Part shown: piece after piece, positions 15,370-23,417 of the stretch | Layout: every line of letters starts with the position of its first letter | Numbering within the stretch: the first letter of the stretch is position 1 | Source of the DNA: Methylomonas sp. | GTDB lineage: Bacteria; Pseudomonadota; Gammaproteobacteria; Methylococcales; Methylomonadaceae | Direction of reading: 5' to 3' | DNA length: 31,519 bases | NCBI RefSeq assembly: GCF_023228165.1 | Contig: NZ_JALOBS010000048.1 | Coordinates: forward strand, 1-31,519 | Position numbers and translations under genes: made by a program | The notes under the pieces: model-generated | The model's database searches: none | What the model was told of the DNA's origin: nothing | What the model saw: only the letters and a program-made list of their open reading frames with translations

Positions 15370-16758
15370 ATGGAATATTTCCCCCTTTTCTTAAAAGTTA
15401 AAGACCAAACGTGCTTGGTGGTAGGCGCTGGTGAAATCGCGGCGCGAAAAATTGAATTATTGATCCGGGCTGGAGCCAACATTGTCGTCGTTGCTACAGA
15501 AATTGGTAACGCGGTATCCGCGTTGCAACGTTCGAATCCAATCGTTATCCGCCAAAAAGCATTTACGGATGAGGATATCGACGGTATGGGACTCGTGGTT
15601 TCCGCTACCAATTGCCGCGTCACTAATATCGAGGTCTCCAAGTTGGCGAATCAGCGGAAAATCCCCGTTAACGTGGTTGATGATCCGGCGTTATGTTCCT
15701 TTATTTTCCCAGCCATTATTGACCGTTCGCCCCTACTTATCGCTATATCCTCAAGTGGTGTATCTCCCGTATTAACGCGACTTTTACGCGCTAGGGTAGA
15801 AAGTGCAATTCCGGCATCGTTTGGCCTGTTGGTGAAGCTTGCTGAGAAATTCAAATTATTGGTCAAACAACGCATTCCACAACCGACTCAACGCAGGGTT
15901 TTCTGGGAAAAGATTTTACAAGGCCCTGTGGCTGAATTAGTTTTTGTAGGTAAGCAGAGCGAAGCGGAAGAACTGTTTCAGTCGCAACTGCGGCAGGTTG
16001 ACCCTACAGCAAATCAGGGTGAAGTGTATTTAATAGGTGCCGGTCCTGGCGACCCGGATTTATTAACGTTTAAAGCCTTGCGTTTGCTGCAACAGGCCGA
16101 TGTTATTGTTTATGACCGGCTGGTTTCTATAGACGTTCTCGACATGGCTCGACGAGACGCCGAGAAAATCTATGTCGGTAAACAGCGAGATAACCATAGC
16201 CTACCGCAGGAGTCGATCAATCAACTGTTAATTGATTTAGCCTTGGCCGGCAAACGGGTCGCCCGATTAAAGGGTGGCGACCCTTTTATTTTTGGTCGTG
16301 GGGGTGAAGAAATTGAGTCCTTGATACAACTCGGGATCCGCTTTCAGGTCGTGCCCGGCATTACGGCGGCGGCAGGTTGTGCCAGTTATGCGGGCATTCC
16401 GCTGACCCATCGAGACCATGCTCAATCCTGTACATTTGTCACCGGCCACTTAAAAGACGGCAGCATCAATCTCGACTGGCAGCAATTATCTCGTCCCAAT
16501 CAAACCGTTGTGATTTATATGGGGCTGGCCGGATTGGCAACCATCTGCCGATCGCTGATGGCACACGGTTGTCCGGCCGATCATCCCATTGCCGTCATTC
16601 AACAAGGTACGACTCGAAACCAGCGGGTTTTAACCGGAACGCTAGTGGATATGCCCAGTCGTGTGGAACAGGCCGAGATGACGCCGCCGACGCTGATTAT
16701 TGTCGGTTCTGTAGTTACACTCCATCAACAATTGGACTGGTTTCAGATGAACTTATAA
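15370..16758 (+). CDS. cysG: Siroheme synthase (uroporphyrinogen-III methyltransferase / precorrin-2 dehydrogenase / ferrochelatase)
   Basis: The 462-residue protein is full-length CysG. The N-terminal domain has the NAD-binding loop VVGAGEIAARKIELL (about 16-30) and the SSSGVSPVLTRLLR segment that carries the regulated serine in the Salmonella enzyme. The C-terminal domain is a uroporphyrinogen-III methylase with YLIGAGPGDPDLLTFKALR and VYDRLVS. It also has RLKGGDPFIFGRGGEE. It makes precorrin-2, oxidises it to sirohydrochlorin and can insert iron; sirohydrochlorin is the substrate of CbiX upstream, so the gene provides the entry to the operon's pathway and also siroheme. It starts 18 bp after the ferredoxin gene and is the last gene of the run. 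Its codon choice is visibly more A/T-rich than that of the upstream cbi genes. Confidence 0.96.
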   Translation: MEYFPLFLKVKDQTCLVVGAGEIAARKIELLIRAGANIVVVATEIGNAVSALQRSNPIVIRQKAFTDEDIDGMGLVVSATNCRVTNIEVSKLANQRKIPVNVVDDPALCSFIFPAIIDRSPLLIAISSSGVSPVLTRLLRARVESAIPASFGLLVKLAEKFKLLVKQRIPQPTQRRVFWEKILQGPVAELVFVGKQSEAEELFQSQLRQVDPTANQGEVYLIGAGPGDPDLLTFKALRLLQQADVIVYDRLVSIDVLDMARRDAEKIYVGKQRDNHSLPQESINQLLIDLALAGKRVARLKGGDPFIFGRGGEEIESLIQLGIRFQVVPGITAAAGCASYAGIPLTHRDHAQSCTFVTGHLKDGSINLDWQQLSRPNQTVVIYMGLAGLATICRSLMAHGCPADHPIAVIQQGTTRNQRVLTGTLVDMPSRVEQAEMTPPTLIIVGSVVTLHQQLDWFQMNL

Positions 16759-17283
16759 ACGCCAGCTCTTTGCATTGATTATCTTTGGGAGGCTATCAAA
16801 TTTTGAATTGATCGGTGGTTTAGCTTGAAATAAGCGCAAGAGCGTTCGTCATTACTAATCCTTACCGTTTCGAGGAACGGCAAAAAATAGGCAATATGTT
16901 GATACTGAGTGTCAGAATAAGCTTATGAAGCAGACATCCGGTAGAAAAACCTTGATGGTCCGGTTGTGGCCGGATCGAGCCAAAGAGGACTCAAGGTTGC
17001 TTGCCGAAAAGCTGCCATTCGCTGAACTTAGGGATGGAAAATTTCGCCAGCATCCTCAGCGGCCGGTCGTGACTGTCTCTAAATGACCGAAACAATAAAT
17101 TGGCTAATTTCTGCAAGCCAATCAGTTTTAGCCCATTCCCCCCATCAAATCCATAGCACAAAACGCCTGTAATCTGATTTAGTTGTTTCTGGCGACACCG
17201 CTAACGCCCGATCATAAGTGCCATCCTGTTCTAGGTAACAATGACGAACTATTGGGTCATGTTTCGCCCACCTGCAAGCCAAG
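16759..17283. other. Intergenic region after cysG
   Basis: No supported gene is found. A 53-codon frame at 16925-17086 (plus; MKQTSGRKTLMVRLWPD...) has no ribosome-binding site and no recognisable similarity. A short hairpin (CCGTT/AACGG, 16863-16878) lacks a T-run, so no terminator for the cobalamin operon could be assigned. Confidence 0.5.
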
Positions 17284-17886
17284 CTATTCTTTCAAGGCTA
17301 TCGTCTCAGCTCGGTCAACAATACTCAGTGTGATTTTATCTTCCTGGGCCAACCAGCCGATACTGCGTTGGATGATTTTTTCTTCTTCCGGTAGTTCCTT
17401 AATTAATTTTGCCACCGAGGTAGCGCCGTTTGCCGCTAGATAATGCCAAATGCTGCCAGCGGTTAAACCGGTGCGTTCTTGTGCGGATATTTCCGGCGTT
17501 GCTGCGACAGGTTCTGGCACAACGGTTTCAGGCTTTTTCGGGGCTTTTTTAGCGGGGCTGAGTTTTTTAGGGGTGACTTTGCTAACTTGCGGCTGTTCGG
17601 CTTTGGGGGTGGAAGTGATGGTCGCTGCGAACGTTTCAGCTTGGGGTTTAGTCGCTTCGACCACTGGAGTTTGTTCAGTCTGGGCTTTGGTCGCGACCTC
17701 TGGGGATTTTTTCGGGGTTTTCTGTGCGGTAGTGGTTTTTTTAACGGTGGTTTTACTGGCTACTGCCGTTGCAGGTTGTTCTGCTTTGGCTGGAGTAGAT
17801 GTCGGCTTTTCAGGGGTGATTTTGGGCGTTTTTGTCATGAGATAAACCAGTGTAAGGATAAAAAGGACTAGTAACACGTCAGTCAT
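17284..17886 (-). CDS. Membrane-anchored protein with C-terminal DUF2582-like winged helix
   Basis: The 200-residue protein starts with one membrane helix (MTDVLLVLFILTLVYLM, 1-17). A long low-complexity stretch rich in Lys, Pro, Thr and Ala (about 20-125) follows, with repeated KKTPKK/PKKLSP-like units. It ends with a compact domain, TAGSIWHYLAANGATSVAKL...ERSIGWL-type, in which ATSVAKLIKEL and SIGWLAQEDKI match the DUF2582 winged-helix family. The start at 17886 follows GGAGAGCCTCC; an in-frame ATG at 17946 would add 20 residues before the helix. The domain would be tethered to the membrane by a basic linker, which could contact nucleic acid or the cell surface; its role is unknown. It is divergent from the DsbA-family gene. 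Confidence 0.8.
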   Translation of the reverse strand: MTDVLLVLFILTLVYLMTKTPKITPEKPTSTPAKAEQPATAVASKTTVKKTTTAQKTPKKSPEVATKAQTEQTPVVEATKPQAETFAATITSTPKAEQPQVSKVTPKKLSPAKKAPKKPETVVPEPVAATPEISAQERTGLTAGSIWHYLAANGATSVAKLIKELPEEEKIIQRSIGWLAQEDKITLSIVDRAETIALKE

Positions 17887-18058
17887 GGAGGCTCTCCATT
17901 CAGTTAGCTGAATAGTAGCCGAGTTTTGCCTGATGGATGACAGCAAATCGTTGAAGCTATCGGTGTTTGATCAGCCTGCATCTGATCATGATGCTAGCGC
18001 TGGCGTCAATGCCGTGCCTACAATGACCGTCTTCGGTTTTCTATCTTGCGCTAAATTC

Positions 18059-18691
18059 ATGAATACACTGATGCCGGCACCGCGTTTGTTTTATATCCAT
18101 GACCCGATGTGTAGCTGGTGCTATGCCTTCAGTGCTAGCTTACAGGCTTTACAACAAGACTTGCCTGCCTCTATCGAGTTTGTGTATTTGCTGGGCGGTT
18201 TGGCGCCGGATACCAGCACACCGATGCCGATTGAAATGCAGCAGGCAATTCAACAGACTTGGCGGCGTATCGAAACTAGGGTGCCAGGTGTTATGTTTAA
18301 TTTTGATTTCTGGCGTTTGAACACGCCGGTGCGATCAACCTATCCGGCTTGCCGGGCGCTATTAGCGGCCAGGCGGCAAGGTGCTGACTATGAGACTCGG
18401 CTGCTACGCGCCATTCAGTTGGCTTATTACCAGCAGGCCAGAAATCCATCGCTGATCCCTACCCTGCAAGCCTGTGCGGCTGAAATCGGTTTGGATTGCG
18501 TTGCCTTTAACCAAGATCTACTCAGTCCGGCAATAGCGGTTGAGTTAGCGCAGGAGATTCAATCGGCACGCGCTATGGGCGTTTCTGCGTATCCCACCTT
18601 GCGTTTAGTGCAGGGTGGTAAACAGATCAGCATTAATATTGATTATGTCGATCATCAGAACATGCTGGCTGAGATAGCCCGTGGCCTGTAA
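18059..18691 (+). CDS. DsbA-family thioredoxin-fold protein (CSWC active site)
   Basis: The 210-residue protein belongs to the DsbA/FrnE-like oxidoreductases: YIHDPMCSWCYAFSASLQAL places the active-site cysteines at C18 and C21, and SAYPTLRLV supplies the cis-proline loop. There is no signal peptide, so it probably acts in the cytoplasm, like FrnE-type or 2-hydroxychromene isomerase-like relatives. The start at 18059 (or 18071) is chosen because the fold begins there; the same frame is open back to 17933, but those residues do not resemble the family. It is convergent with the transglycosylase gene, 43 bp away. The substrate is unknown. Confidence 0.85.
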   Translation: MNTLMPAPRLFYIHDPMCSWCYAFSASLQALQQDLPASIEFVYLLGGLAPDTSTPMPIEMQQAIQQTWRRIETRVPGVMFNFDFWRLNTPVRSTYPACRALLAARRQGADYETRLLRAIQLAYYQQARNPSLIPTLQACAAEIGLDCVAFNQDLLSPAIAVELAQEIQSARAMGVSAYPTLRLVQGGKQISINIDYVDHQNMLAEIARGL

Positions 18692-18734
18692 AGCACAGGT
18701 ATTGTTCAAAACTACCGCAGGGCGATAGGCATGA

Positions 18735-19355
18735 TTACCGGCTTTGTAAGTGCGTCATGCGTTTGAATACGCGTTGCGCATACCTTTGGGCACGTTGCTG
18801 CTGCTTAGGTTTTGTGCCGGGTGAATGATAACGTCCAATGGCGGTTTTCCAGGTGCCGGTTTTTTGATATTCGCGTTTAAGTATCCGGGCGCCGGTGCGT
18901 GTATTGTGGAATGGCTCCAGTGCTTGCCAGGGAGAGCCCAATTGTTGCCGGTGATAACGCCAATTGACTTGCATGATGCCGACATCGATTAAATCGATGC
19001 CTTGTTGTAGATACGTCGTCAGACCTTGCCAAGCGGCCCACCGGGTCCGATAGCGTATCGGTTTGCCGGCCACATTCAGCGTCCAGGGCCAGGGCCGCAG
19101 CTTGCCGCTGCGCAGTTTTTGCCCACTTTCGGTGATGGCGATGCTATACAGCACGGAGGGTGGCAGCTTATGTTCAGCGGCGATGTGTTGATAAGTGACC
19201 GGTATGGTTTCCTTGACCGCGCTCTTGGCCACACTGGGTGGCATCCATCCACAAAGTAAGACCACCATCACTGCGTTAAAAGGGTTTAGGTTTAGACATG
19301 GACTTAGGCTCGGGTATAAGGATGGAGTTTTAGAAACTATCGTCGTCATCGGCAT
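18735..19355 (-). CDS. Lytic transglycosylase of a conjugative-element module
   Basis: The 206-residue protein has an SLT-type domain (about 50-185). The likely catalytic glutamate is E77, in YSIAITESGQKL, followed by DVGIMQVNW (a Gx(M)QV motif of goose-type/SLT enzymes) and the GARILKREYQ and AIGRYHSPGT segments of the family. A hydrophobic stretch near 28-45 could act as a signal or anchor. These enzymes open peptidoglycan locally so a transfer apparatus can cross it. The gene follows the TIGR03759-like gene on the same strand after 157 bp, which is the order seen in PFGI-1/ICEclc-type elements. The exact start is uncertain (M29 is an alternative). Confidence 0.87.
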   Translation of the reverse strand: MPMTTIVSKTPSLYPSLSPCLNLNPFNAVMVVLLCGWMPPSVAKSAVKETIPVTYQHIAAEHKLPPSVLYSIAITESGQKLRSGKLRPWPWTLNVAGKPIRYRTRWAAWQGLTTYLQQGIDLIDVGIMQVNWRYHRQQLGSPWQALEPFHNTRTGARILKREYQKTGTWKTAIGRYHSPGTKPKQQQRAQRYAQRVFKRMTHLQSR

Positions 19356-19512
19356 AACCTAGCTCTCGGTGATTTGTTGCGTTTTCCTATGTCTTACTCT
19401 GAAAGTCATGGCCAAGCGGCTTTCATTTGCCGGGGTGATGCAGTGTTTTCATGATCGTTAATCTGATTTTCTTTGCTTTGATTTGCGCTGATCGAGAATT
19501 TTCGGCAGCCGC

Positions 19513-20295
19513 TTATAACCTCAGATCTTCTAGCGTTTGACCTGAGAGTTTAAAGACTTGCGGCATAGTTCCGACCAGCTGCTGAGTCACTTTAAAAAAG
19601 TTGCCCTGATCATGGTTCAAGGTAATCAAGCCCTGCTTTAAGCGGGCGCTGTCGAGTGGCTGTTGTTTCGCCCACTGCTGGATCAAGCCATCATCCCGTT
19701 GCGGTTGGGTATCAACAAAGTACAGATCGATCTGTTGGGTTTTGAATGCCGGCTGCTGTAGCAGGCGCTGCACCAGCGTTTCACAGGCCGGGCAGTGTTT
19801 GATTTGTAAGAACACCAATAACCGTTCGCCAGAGGCTAAGGTTGGTTTGGCCGGTGTATTGGATTTTAAGCGGGCCAGATCGATTAGCGGTTCGTTGGGA
19901 TATAAGGTTTGAAAGGCTTCCGCATAGGCTTGTTGAAAGGCCAGGATCCGTTCGGCGTCGTCATGACGCATTCTGGCCCAGATTTCGGCATAACGCCGGC
20001 GTTCCTGATTGGTTCGGGCATGGGTGCCCAACACTTCGATCGGTGAAATACTGGCCGGACTGATGCTACCGCGGATGCCTTGCATCAGGCTTTTATAACG
20101 GCTCCATTCATCCACTGACAACGACCAGTTTTGTCGGCGTAGTGTGTCTTCGGCAACGGGCTGGGCTTGCGATTCGGTATAGTTGACTGGCTTGGTCTGA
20201 GATTCGGTTGCCTGCGCCGGCTGTTGAAGTCTGATGAGCGGCACTACAACGCTGATAATCAATAGCAAACGTTTAGTCGCCATCTGGTCGGCCAT
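19513..20295 (-). CDS. Integrating conjugative element protein (TIGR03759-like) with thioredoxin-like end
   Basis: The 260-residue exported protein has a signal-like N terminus (LLLIISVVVPLIRLQQPAQA). Its middle matches the TIGR03759/PFL_4693-type ICE family: SLSVDEWSRYKSLMQGIRGS, THARTNQERRRYAEIWARM and AFQQAYAEAFQTLYP. The last 100 residues resemble a thioredoxin fold with KHCPACETLVQRLL (C-x-x-C). Such a C-terminal part fits the family description of a disulfide-active partner for the transfer apparatus, but activity is inferred. The start overlaps the upstream gene by 23 bases; a second ATG at 20283 is an alternative. It acts in the periplasm if the signal is cleaved. Confidence 0.85.
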   Translation of the reverse strand: MADQMATKRLLLIISVVVPLIRLQQPAQATESQTKPVNYTESQAQPVAEDTLRRQNWSLSVDEWSRYKSLMQGIRGSISPASISPIEVLGTHARTNQERRRYAEIWARMRHDDAERILAFQQAYAEAFQTLYPNEPLIDLARLKSNTPAKPTLASGERLLVFLQIKHCPACETLVQRLLQQPAFKTQQIDLYFVDTQPQRDDGLIQQWAKQQPLDSARLKQGLITLNHDQGNFFKVTQQLVGTMPQVFKLSGQTLEDLRL

Positions 20296-21118
20296 GCTGG
20301 CGGTTGACGTTAGAGGTGATCGACAAGGTTTGCGAGTGACCCTGCGGGTTTTTAACCGTCAGCGTCTGGCTATCGCGGTTAATGGAATCGATGTGCCAGT
20401 CCAGCAGGGTTTGCCCGGTGGTTTTTTCGAACCACTGGCCGTTATGCCGCAATACGGCATACGCCTGATCGCCCCATTGATCGATACTCACCAGATCAAA
20501 GGGTACTTTTAGTTTGACCCGGCGTTTTTGATGTTTAGCTGACTTAGATTTTGGCCGCTTGACTGGCTTGGTTTTGGCGACGGTGTTTTGCTTTAACAGC
20601 GCTTCCAGGTGTTCCAGTTTCGTAGTCTGTGCGGTCAGTTGCTGCTGTACTGTACGCATTAAATCAGTTTGTTGGCTTTGCCAGGCTTCGTATTGACTGA
20701 TCTGATCTGCCAACGCTGTTTTCAACAGAGTGATGGCCTGAGTCAGTGCAGCTATTTGTTGATTTGCTGCTGCAAATGGACGGTTTTTGTTGACCATTAC
20801 AGTTTGTATGTCAACTGCGGCAGGACTATCTGGATCTTCAGGGGCTTCAGTAGGAAGTATCACCACTGGAATTGTTGATGCTGTCTCTAAATCGTTGCCC
20901 GGCTTAACTTGATCGTCGACCTGTGTCTCAACATCCAACATGGATTTTGGCTTGGGAGGATCAATATGGGTCATGCCGACCCAGAACAATAGCATCACCA
21001 ATAATGCAGCTAATCCCCCGCCAGCAAGTTTTAGCCAGTGCGGCGCGGAACGCCATTCGCGGTGCACTGTGTCCAGCTCGACATTATTTGAAGCCTCTGT
21101 TTCTGGTTCGAGATTCAT
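20273..21118 (-). CDS. Coiled-coil membrane protein of the conjugative-element module
   Basis: The 281-residue protein has a cytoplasmic start, one membrane helix (about 32-50, AGGGLAALLVMLLFWVGM), an acidic/proline-rich stalk and a coiled coil (about 110-170, QQIAALTQAITLLKTAL...LEHLEALLKQ). After a Lys/Arg-rich linker with KTKPVKRPKSKSAKHQKRR, a small C-terminal domain follows with DQWGDQAYAVLRHNGQWFEK. The topology resembles inner-membrane alignment proteins of type IV pili/secretion systems such as PilO/PilP, but no named family was identified with confidence. The ATG at 21118 has GGAGGG in front at good spacing and overlaps the upstream stop; a GTG at 21121 is also possible. It sits between two recognisable ICE genes, so a role in conjugative transfer is inferred. 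Confidence 0.75.
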   Translation of the reverse strand: MNLEPETEASNNVELDTVHREWRSAPHWLKLAGGGLAALLVMLLFWVGMTHIDPPKPKSMLDVETQVDDQVKPGNDLETASTIPVVILPTEAPEDPDSPAAVDIQTVMVNKNRPFAAANQQIAALTQAITLLKTALADQISQYEAWQSQQTDLMRTVQQQLTAQTTKLEHLEALLKQNTVAKTKPVKRPKSKSAKHQKRRVKLKVPFDLVSIDQWGDQAYAVLRHNGQWFEKTTGQTLLDWHIDSINRDSQTLTVKNPQGHSQTLSITSNVNRQHGRPDGD

Positions 21119-21684
21119 CACAGCCCTCCCCGGTTTTCAGTGATAGGGCTGAAACGTATCAACCGCTTGATCGGCTCGTCCTGCAGCACAAAGCACGGGG
21201 TGACCAGTAGCGTCAGTGCGTCTTTTAATGGCATGGGACCAAGTTTTCGATGCACTGCCGGCAGCGGCTTGGTTAATAATTCAACCACTTCGGCTTGCAC
21301 GGGGGCGTCTAATTCATAACCGCTGCGCCGCAATAGAAAGCGTATGGCTTGTTCGATGCTGATGCAGGCCTCCGGTATTGTCACATCGATGATCACATCC
21401 AAAGGATACCGTTGAGCCTGTAGCGGTGTTGCTGTAACGGCACTGTAGCGGCCGGCTTGAACAATCAGTGCTGCTCGGTTGGCAGTACTTTTCTGGTAAA
21501 TGGGTAGCAACTTAGCCTCTGCAGCGGCTTGAGGATTGTGGTTTGGATCAATTCGGCTGCCCTTGCTGTCTTCAGAGGCAATAAGACTGTTTTGCTCAGA
21601 TTTTATCGGCGTGCAGCCAGCTAACGTCACTAAAAGGATTGGCAGTACAATCAACACAGCAGGCTGGAGGGCGTTTGGATTCAT
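21118..21684 (-). CDS. Conjugative-element lipoprotein, PilL N-terminal (TIGR03748-like)
   Basis: The 188-residue protein is a lipoprotein: LIVLPILLVTLAGC gives the lipobox at about residue 24. It has the TIGR03748-type pattern VQAGRYSAVTATPLQAQRYPL, then SIEQAIRFLLRRSGYEL and LPAVHRKLGPMPLKDALTLLV. In ICEs of the PFGI-1/ICEclc class this protein starts the cluster encoding a type IV pilus or G-type secretion apparatus. Here it is the promoter-proximal gene of four co-oriented genes ending at 18735. The cluster is shorter than a full module, and no relaxase, coupling ATPase or integrase is in the window. Confidence 0.85.
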   Translation of the reverse strand: MNPNALQPAVLIVLPILLVTLAGCTPIKSEQNSLIASEDSKGSRIDPNHNPQAAAEAKLLPIYQKSTANRAALIVQAGRYSAVTATPLQAQRYPLDVIIDVTIPEACISIEQAIRFLLRRSGYELDAPVQAEVVELLTKPLPAVHRKLGPMPLKDALTLLVTPCFVLQDEPIKRLIRFSPITENRGGL

Positions 21685-22299
21685 GATGACTCGCTCAAAA
21701 TGGTCGGGAACGCTCTTGCTAGGCGTTCGCTATCCGTGATTTTTGCGAGAAAGTCTGCCGAGTTGGCGCTGGAATTTGAAGCTAAAACCCTGATTAGCCT
21801 GGCGACGGTTTTAGCCAATTATTGCGCTGCCAGCCAATTTGATAAAGTCGTTACGCCTTTTCAGGATAAGCCCTTTCCCGTTAATCCCCCCTTCCCTTCC
21901 GGCCTTTTTAGCCTTTTTCCGTTAGCGTTTTTCTTTACCCGTTGATCATTTTCCCTGGTTGCAATCGATTTGTCCTGGCATAAGCCTTTTGCACATAAGC
22001 CAACCAAACGCGCAAACGTACTGGCTACGTTGAAACCCACGTTACAAGTGGTTTTTAAGCGACGTCCGTGGCGTGATTTTGTAATGTCATGATGGATCAG
22101 GAGCTTAAAATGGGAGGTCAATATGGCGGTTTGCTAAACAATTATTTTTGATTAGCCAAAATATTCAGATAATCGATGGTTTCATCAGCCCGGTAAAATC
22201 ATCACAGTAGTCTCACCCTTGCTGCGCAACAGATACTTTGCCTATTGCCAGTGGCCTCGGTAAGCTAACGATCAACTTCCCAATTTTTAAACATTGACC
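21685..22299. other. Intergenic region between the conjugation genes and the ProQ-family gene
   Basis: The divergent promoters of the two clusters must lie here, but no confident -35/-10 pair was found. The frame at 21700-21945 encodes a low-complexity peptide and is not supported. A strong GGGAGGT at 22112 leads to an ATG and only four codons before TAA, perhaps a remnant. A pyrimidine-rich tract runs at 21869-21956. Confidence 0.45.
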
Positions 22300-22722
22300 A
22301 TGGCATTTGAACAACTCGCTGCTTTAAAAGAACAATTAACCAGGCAGGCTGCTGAAAAAGAAGCTATTCAGCAAGAAGCTGAAAATCCCAACAGGCCGCC
22401 GGTTGATCCTGTCGTGAAACATATTGGTCTGCTGCAAAAATATTTCCCGCTGGCGTTTCCGAAAAAACCGGCGGCTAAAATGCCGTTAAAAATCGGCATC
22501 CATAAAGACCTAGTGGCGCATGCCGAACAGCTTGAGCTTTCAGCCATCGAGATTCGCGCGGCGTTGAAAAAATGGTGTCAGGGTAAACGCTACAACGAAT
22601 GCATGGTTGCGGGTGCTGCCAGAGTCAATTTACACGGCCATGCAGCGGGATTCGTTTCCAAAGAAGAAGCCAGCTTCGCGGATAAGCGTAAGCCTCAGCA
22701 GCAAGACTCTGCGCCTGTTTGA
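22300..22722 (+). CDS. ProQ/FinO-family RNA chaperone
   Basis: The 140-residue protein has a short coiled N-terminal part (about 1-35) and a ProQ/FinO domain (about 45-125): KYFPLAFPKKPAAKMPLKIG, EIRAALKKWCQGKRYNECMV and GAARVNLHGHAAGFVS. FinO-type proteins bind stem-loops at the 3' ends of RNAs; FinO itself regulates F-like conjugation, and other ProQ proteins act as global RNA chaperones. The ATG at 22300 is preferred over a TTG at 22294. It is divergent from the conjugation genes, so it may have regulated the element, but host function is equally possible. The stop codon overlaps a 40-codon ORF. Confidence 0.9.
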   Translation: MAFEQLAALKEQLTRQAAEKEAIQQEAENPNRPPVDPVVKHIGLLQKYFPLAFPKKPAAKMPLKIGIHKDLVAHAEQLELSAIEIRAALKKWCQGKRYNECMVAGAARVNLHGHAAGFVSKEEASFADKRKPQQQDSAPV

Positions 22723-22844
22723 TGTTGGCCTTGTTGGATATTGCAATATTGTTACTAGCCTTTTCGTGCCTAATTTTCCGCTTGACAGCGTCGGAGTTGC
22801 GCTATGCCCATCAATCCTTTGCCTGGTTTGAAATCTATGTCTGA
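22722..22844 (+). CDS. Possible 40-aa membrane peptide coupled to the ProQ-family gene
   Basis: The ATG overlaps the preceding stop (TGATG) and the frame encodes MLALLDIAILLLAFSCLIF and a 21-residue polar/aromatic tail ending AWFEIYV. The first 19 residues form one likely membrane helix. The overlapping junction with the ProQ-family gene is typical of translational coupling. No relative was recognised, and chance remains possible because the frame is short. Confidence 0.4.
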   Translation: MLALLDIAILLLAFSCLIFRLTASELRYAHQSFAWFEIYV

Positions 22845-22944
22845 CGGCTCAGTTCATCGAAAAAAATGTCGATTGGCAATTTACGGCTACATCTGGTTGG
22901 TGATGGATACCAAAGGCAATATGATTGGTTTACACTCAATGTAA
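22837..22944 (+). CDS. Possible 35-aa ORF overlapping the previous one
   Basis: ATGTCTGA joins this start to the stop of the 40-codon ORF. The product MSDGSVHRKKCRLAIYGYIW...MIGLHSM is basic at the N terminus with a hydrophobic middle. The frame extends upstream to an ATG at 22804, giving 46 residues. It is not recognised, and only the overlap suggests it is real. Confidence 0.3.
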   Translation: MSDGSVHRKKCRLAIYGYIWLVMDTKGNMIGLHSM

Positions 22945-22990
22945 GTCGGTTATAACGCCTTATTTATTTTTTACCCAGCCCTAGCACACT

Positions 22991-23323
22991 ATGAGGTTAA
23001 AAGAAAAACAGGTTGAAGTAGGTTTTTTATATTTCACGATAGCCCATCAATATCGTGCGGTACTGGCAATGAAAGGTGGATTTTTGATTTATGCGCCGAG
23101 TTCGGAAGGGATGCAACCCTTAAGTCCGAGTTGTACAAAAATGCCATTTGAAAACTCACCCTTCAAAAAAAGCCAAATCGTGACCTTTGCTAAAAAGGAT
23201 TATTAGGCATTTGAGTTTAATGGCACGGAAGCTATTAAACATCAATCGGACGAACGACAACTAACCGAAACCATAGCGCAGTGTAATGCCAAGTCAACGA
23301 TGACTGCGCTGTTGGCGGAATAA
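22991..23323 (+). pseudogene. Unknown gene interrupted by an in-frame TAG
   Basis: The frame opens at an ATG at 22991 (MRLKEKQVEVGFLYFTIA...) and meets TAG at 23204-23206 after 71 codons. It then continues open for 38 more codons (AFEFNGTEAIKHQSDERQLT...LLAE) to TAA at 23321-23323. The two halves have similar polar composition and together give a protein of about 110 residues, a plausible single gene. No strong ribosome-binding site is present and no family was recognised. A recent nonsense mutation or a sequencing error are the simplest explanations. Confidence 0.45.
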
Positions 23324-23417
23324 AACCGTTACTACAAAGGTTTCTAAGTTCAATGCTACAGGACAATAATCCAATGACGTTATTCATCACAACAGCATCA
23401 TGCCACCGGAGTAATTG

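Noticed and set aside
16863..16878. Hairpin CCGTT/AACGG as terminator of the cobalamin operon
   Set aside because: No T-run follows on the plus strand, and the stem is only 5 bp.
21700..21945. 81-codon plus-strand frame (MVGNALARRSLSV...)
   Set aside because: No ribosome-binding site or family match, low-complexity pyrimidine-rich end, and it overlaps what must be the divergent promoter region.
22294..22299. TTG start for the ProQ-family gene
   Set aside because: An ATG two codons later gives an equally complete protein; no ribosome-binding site favours the TTG.
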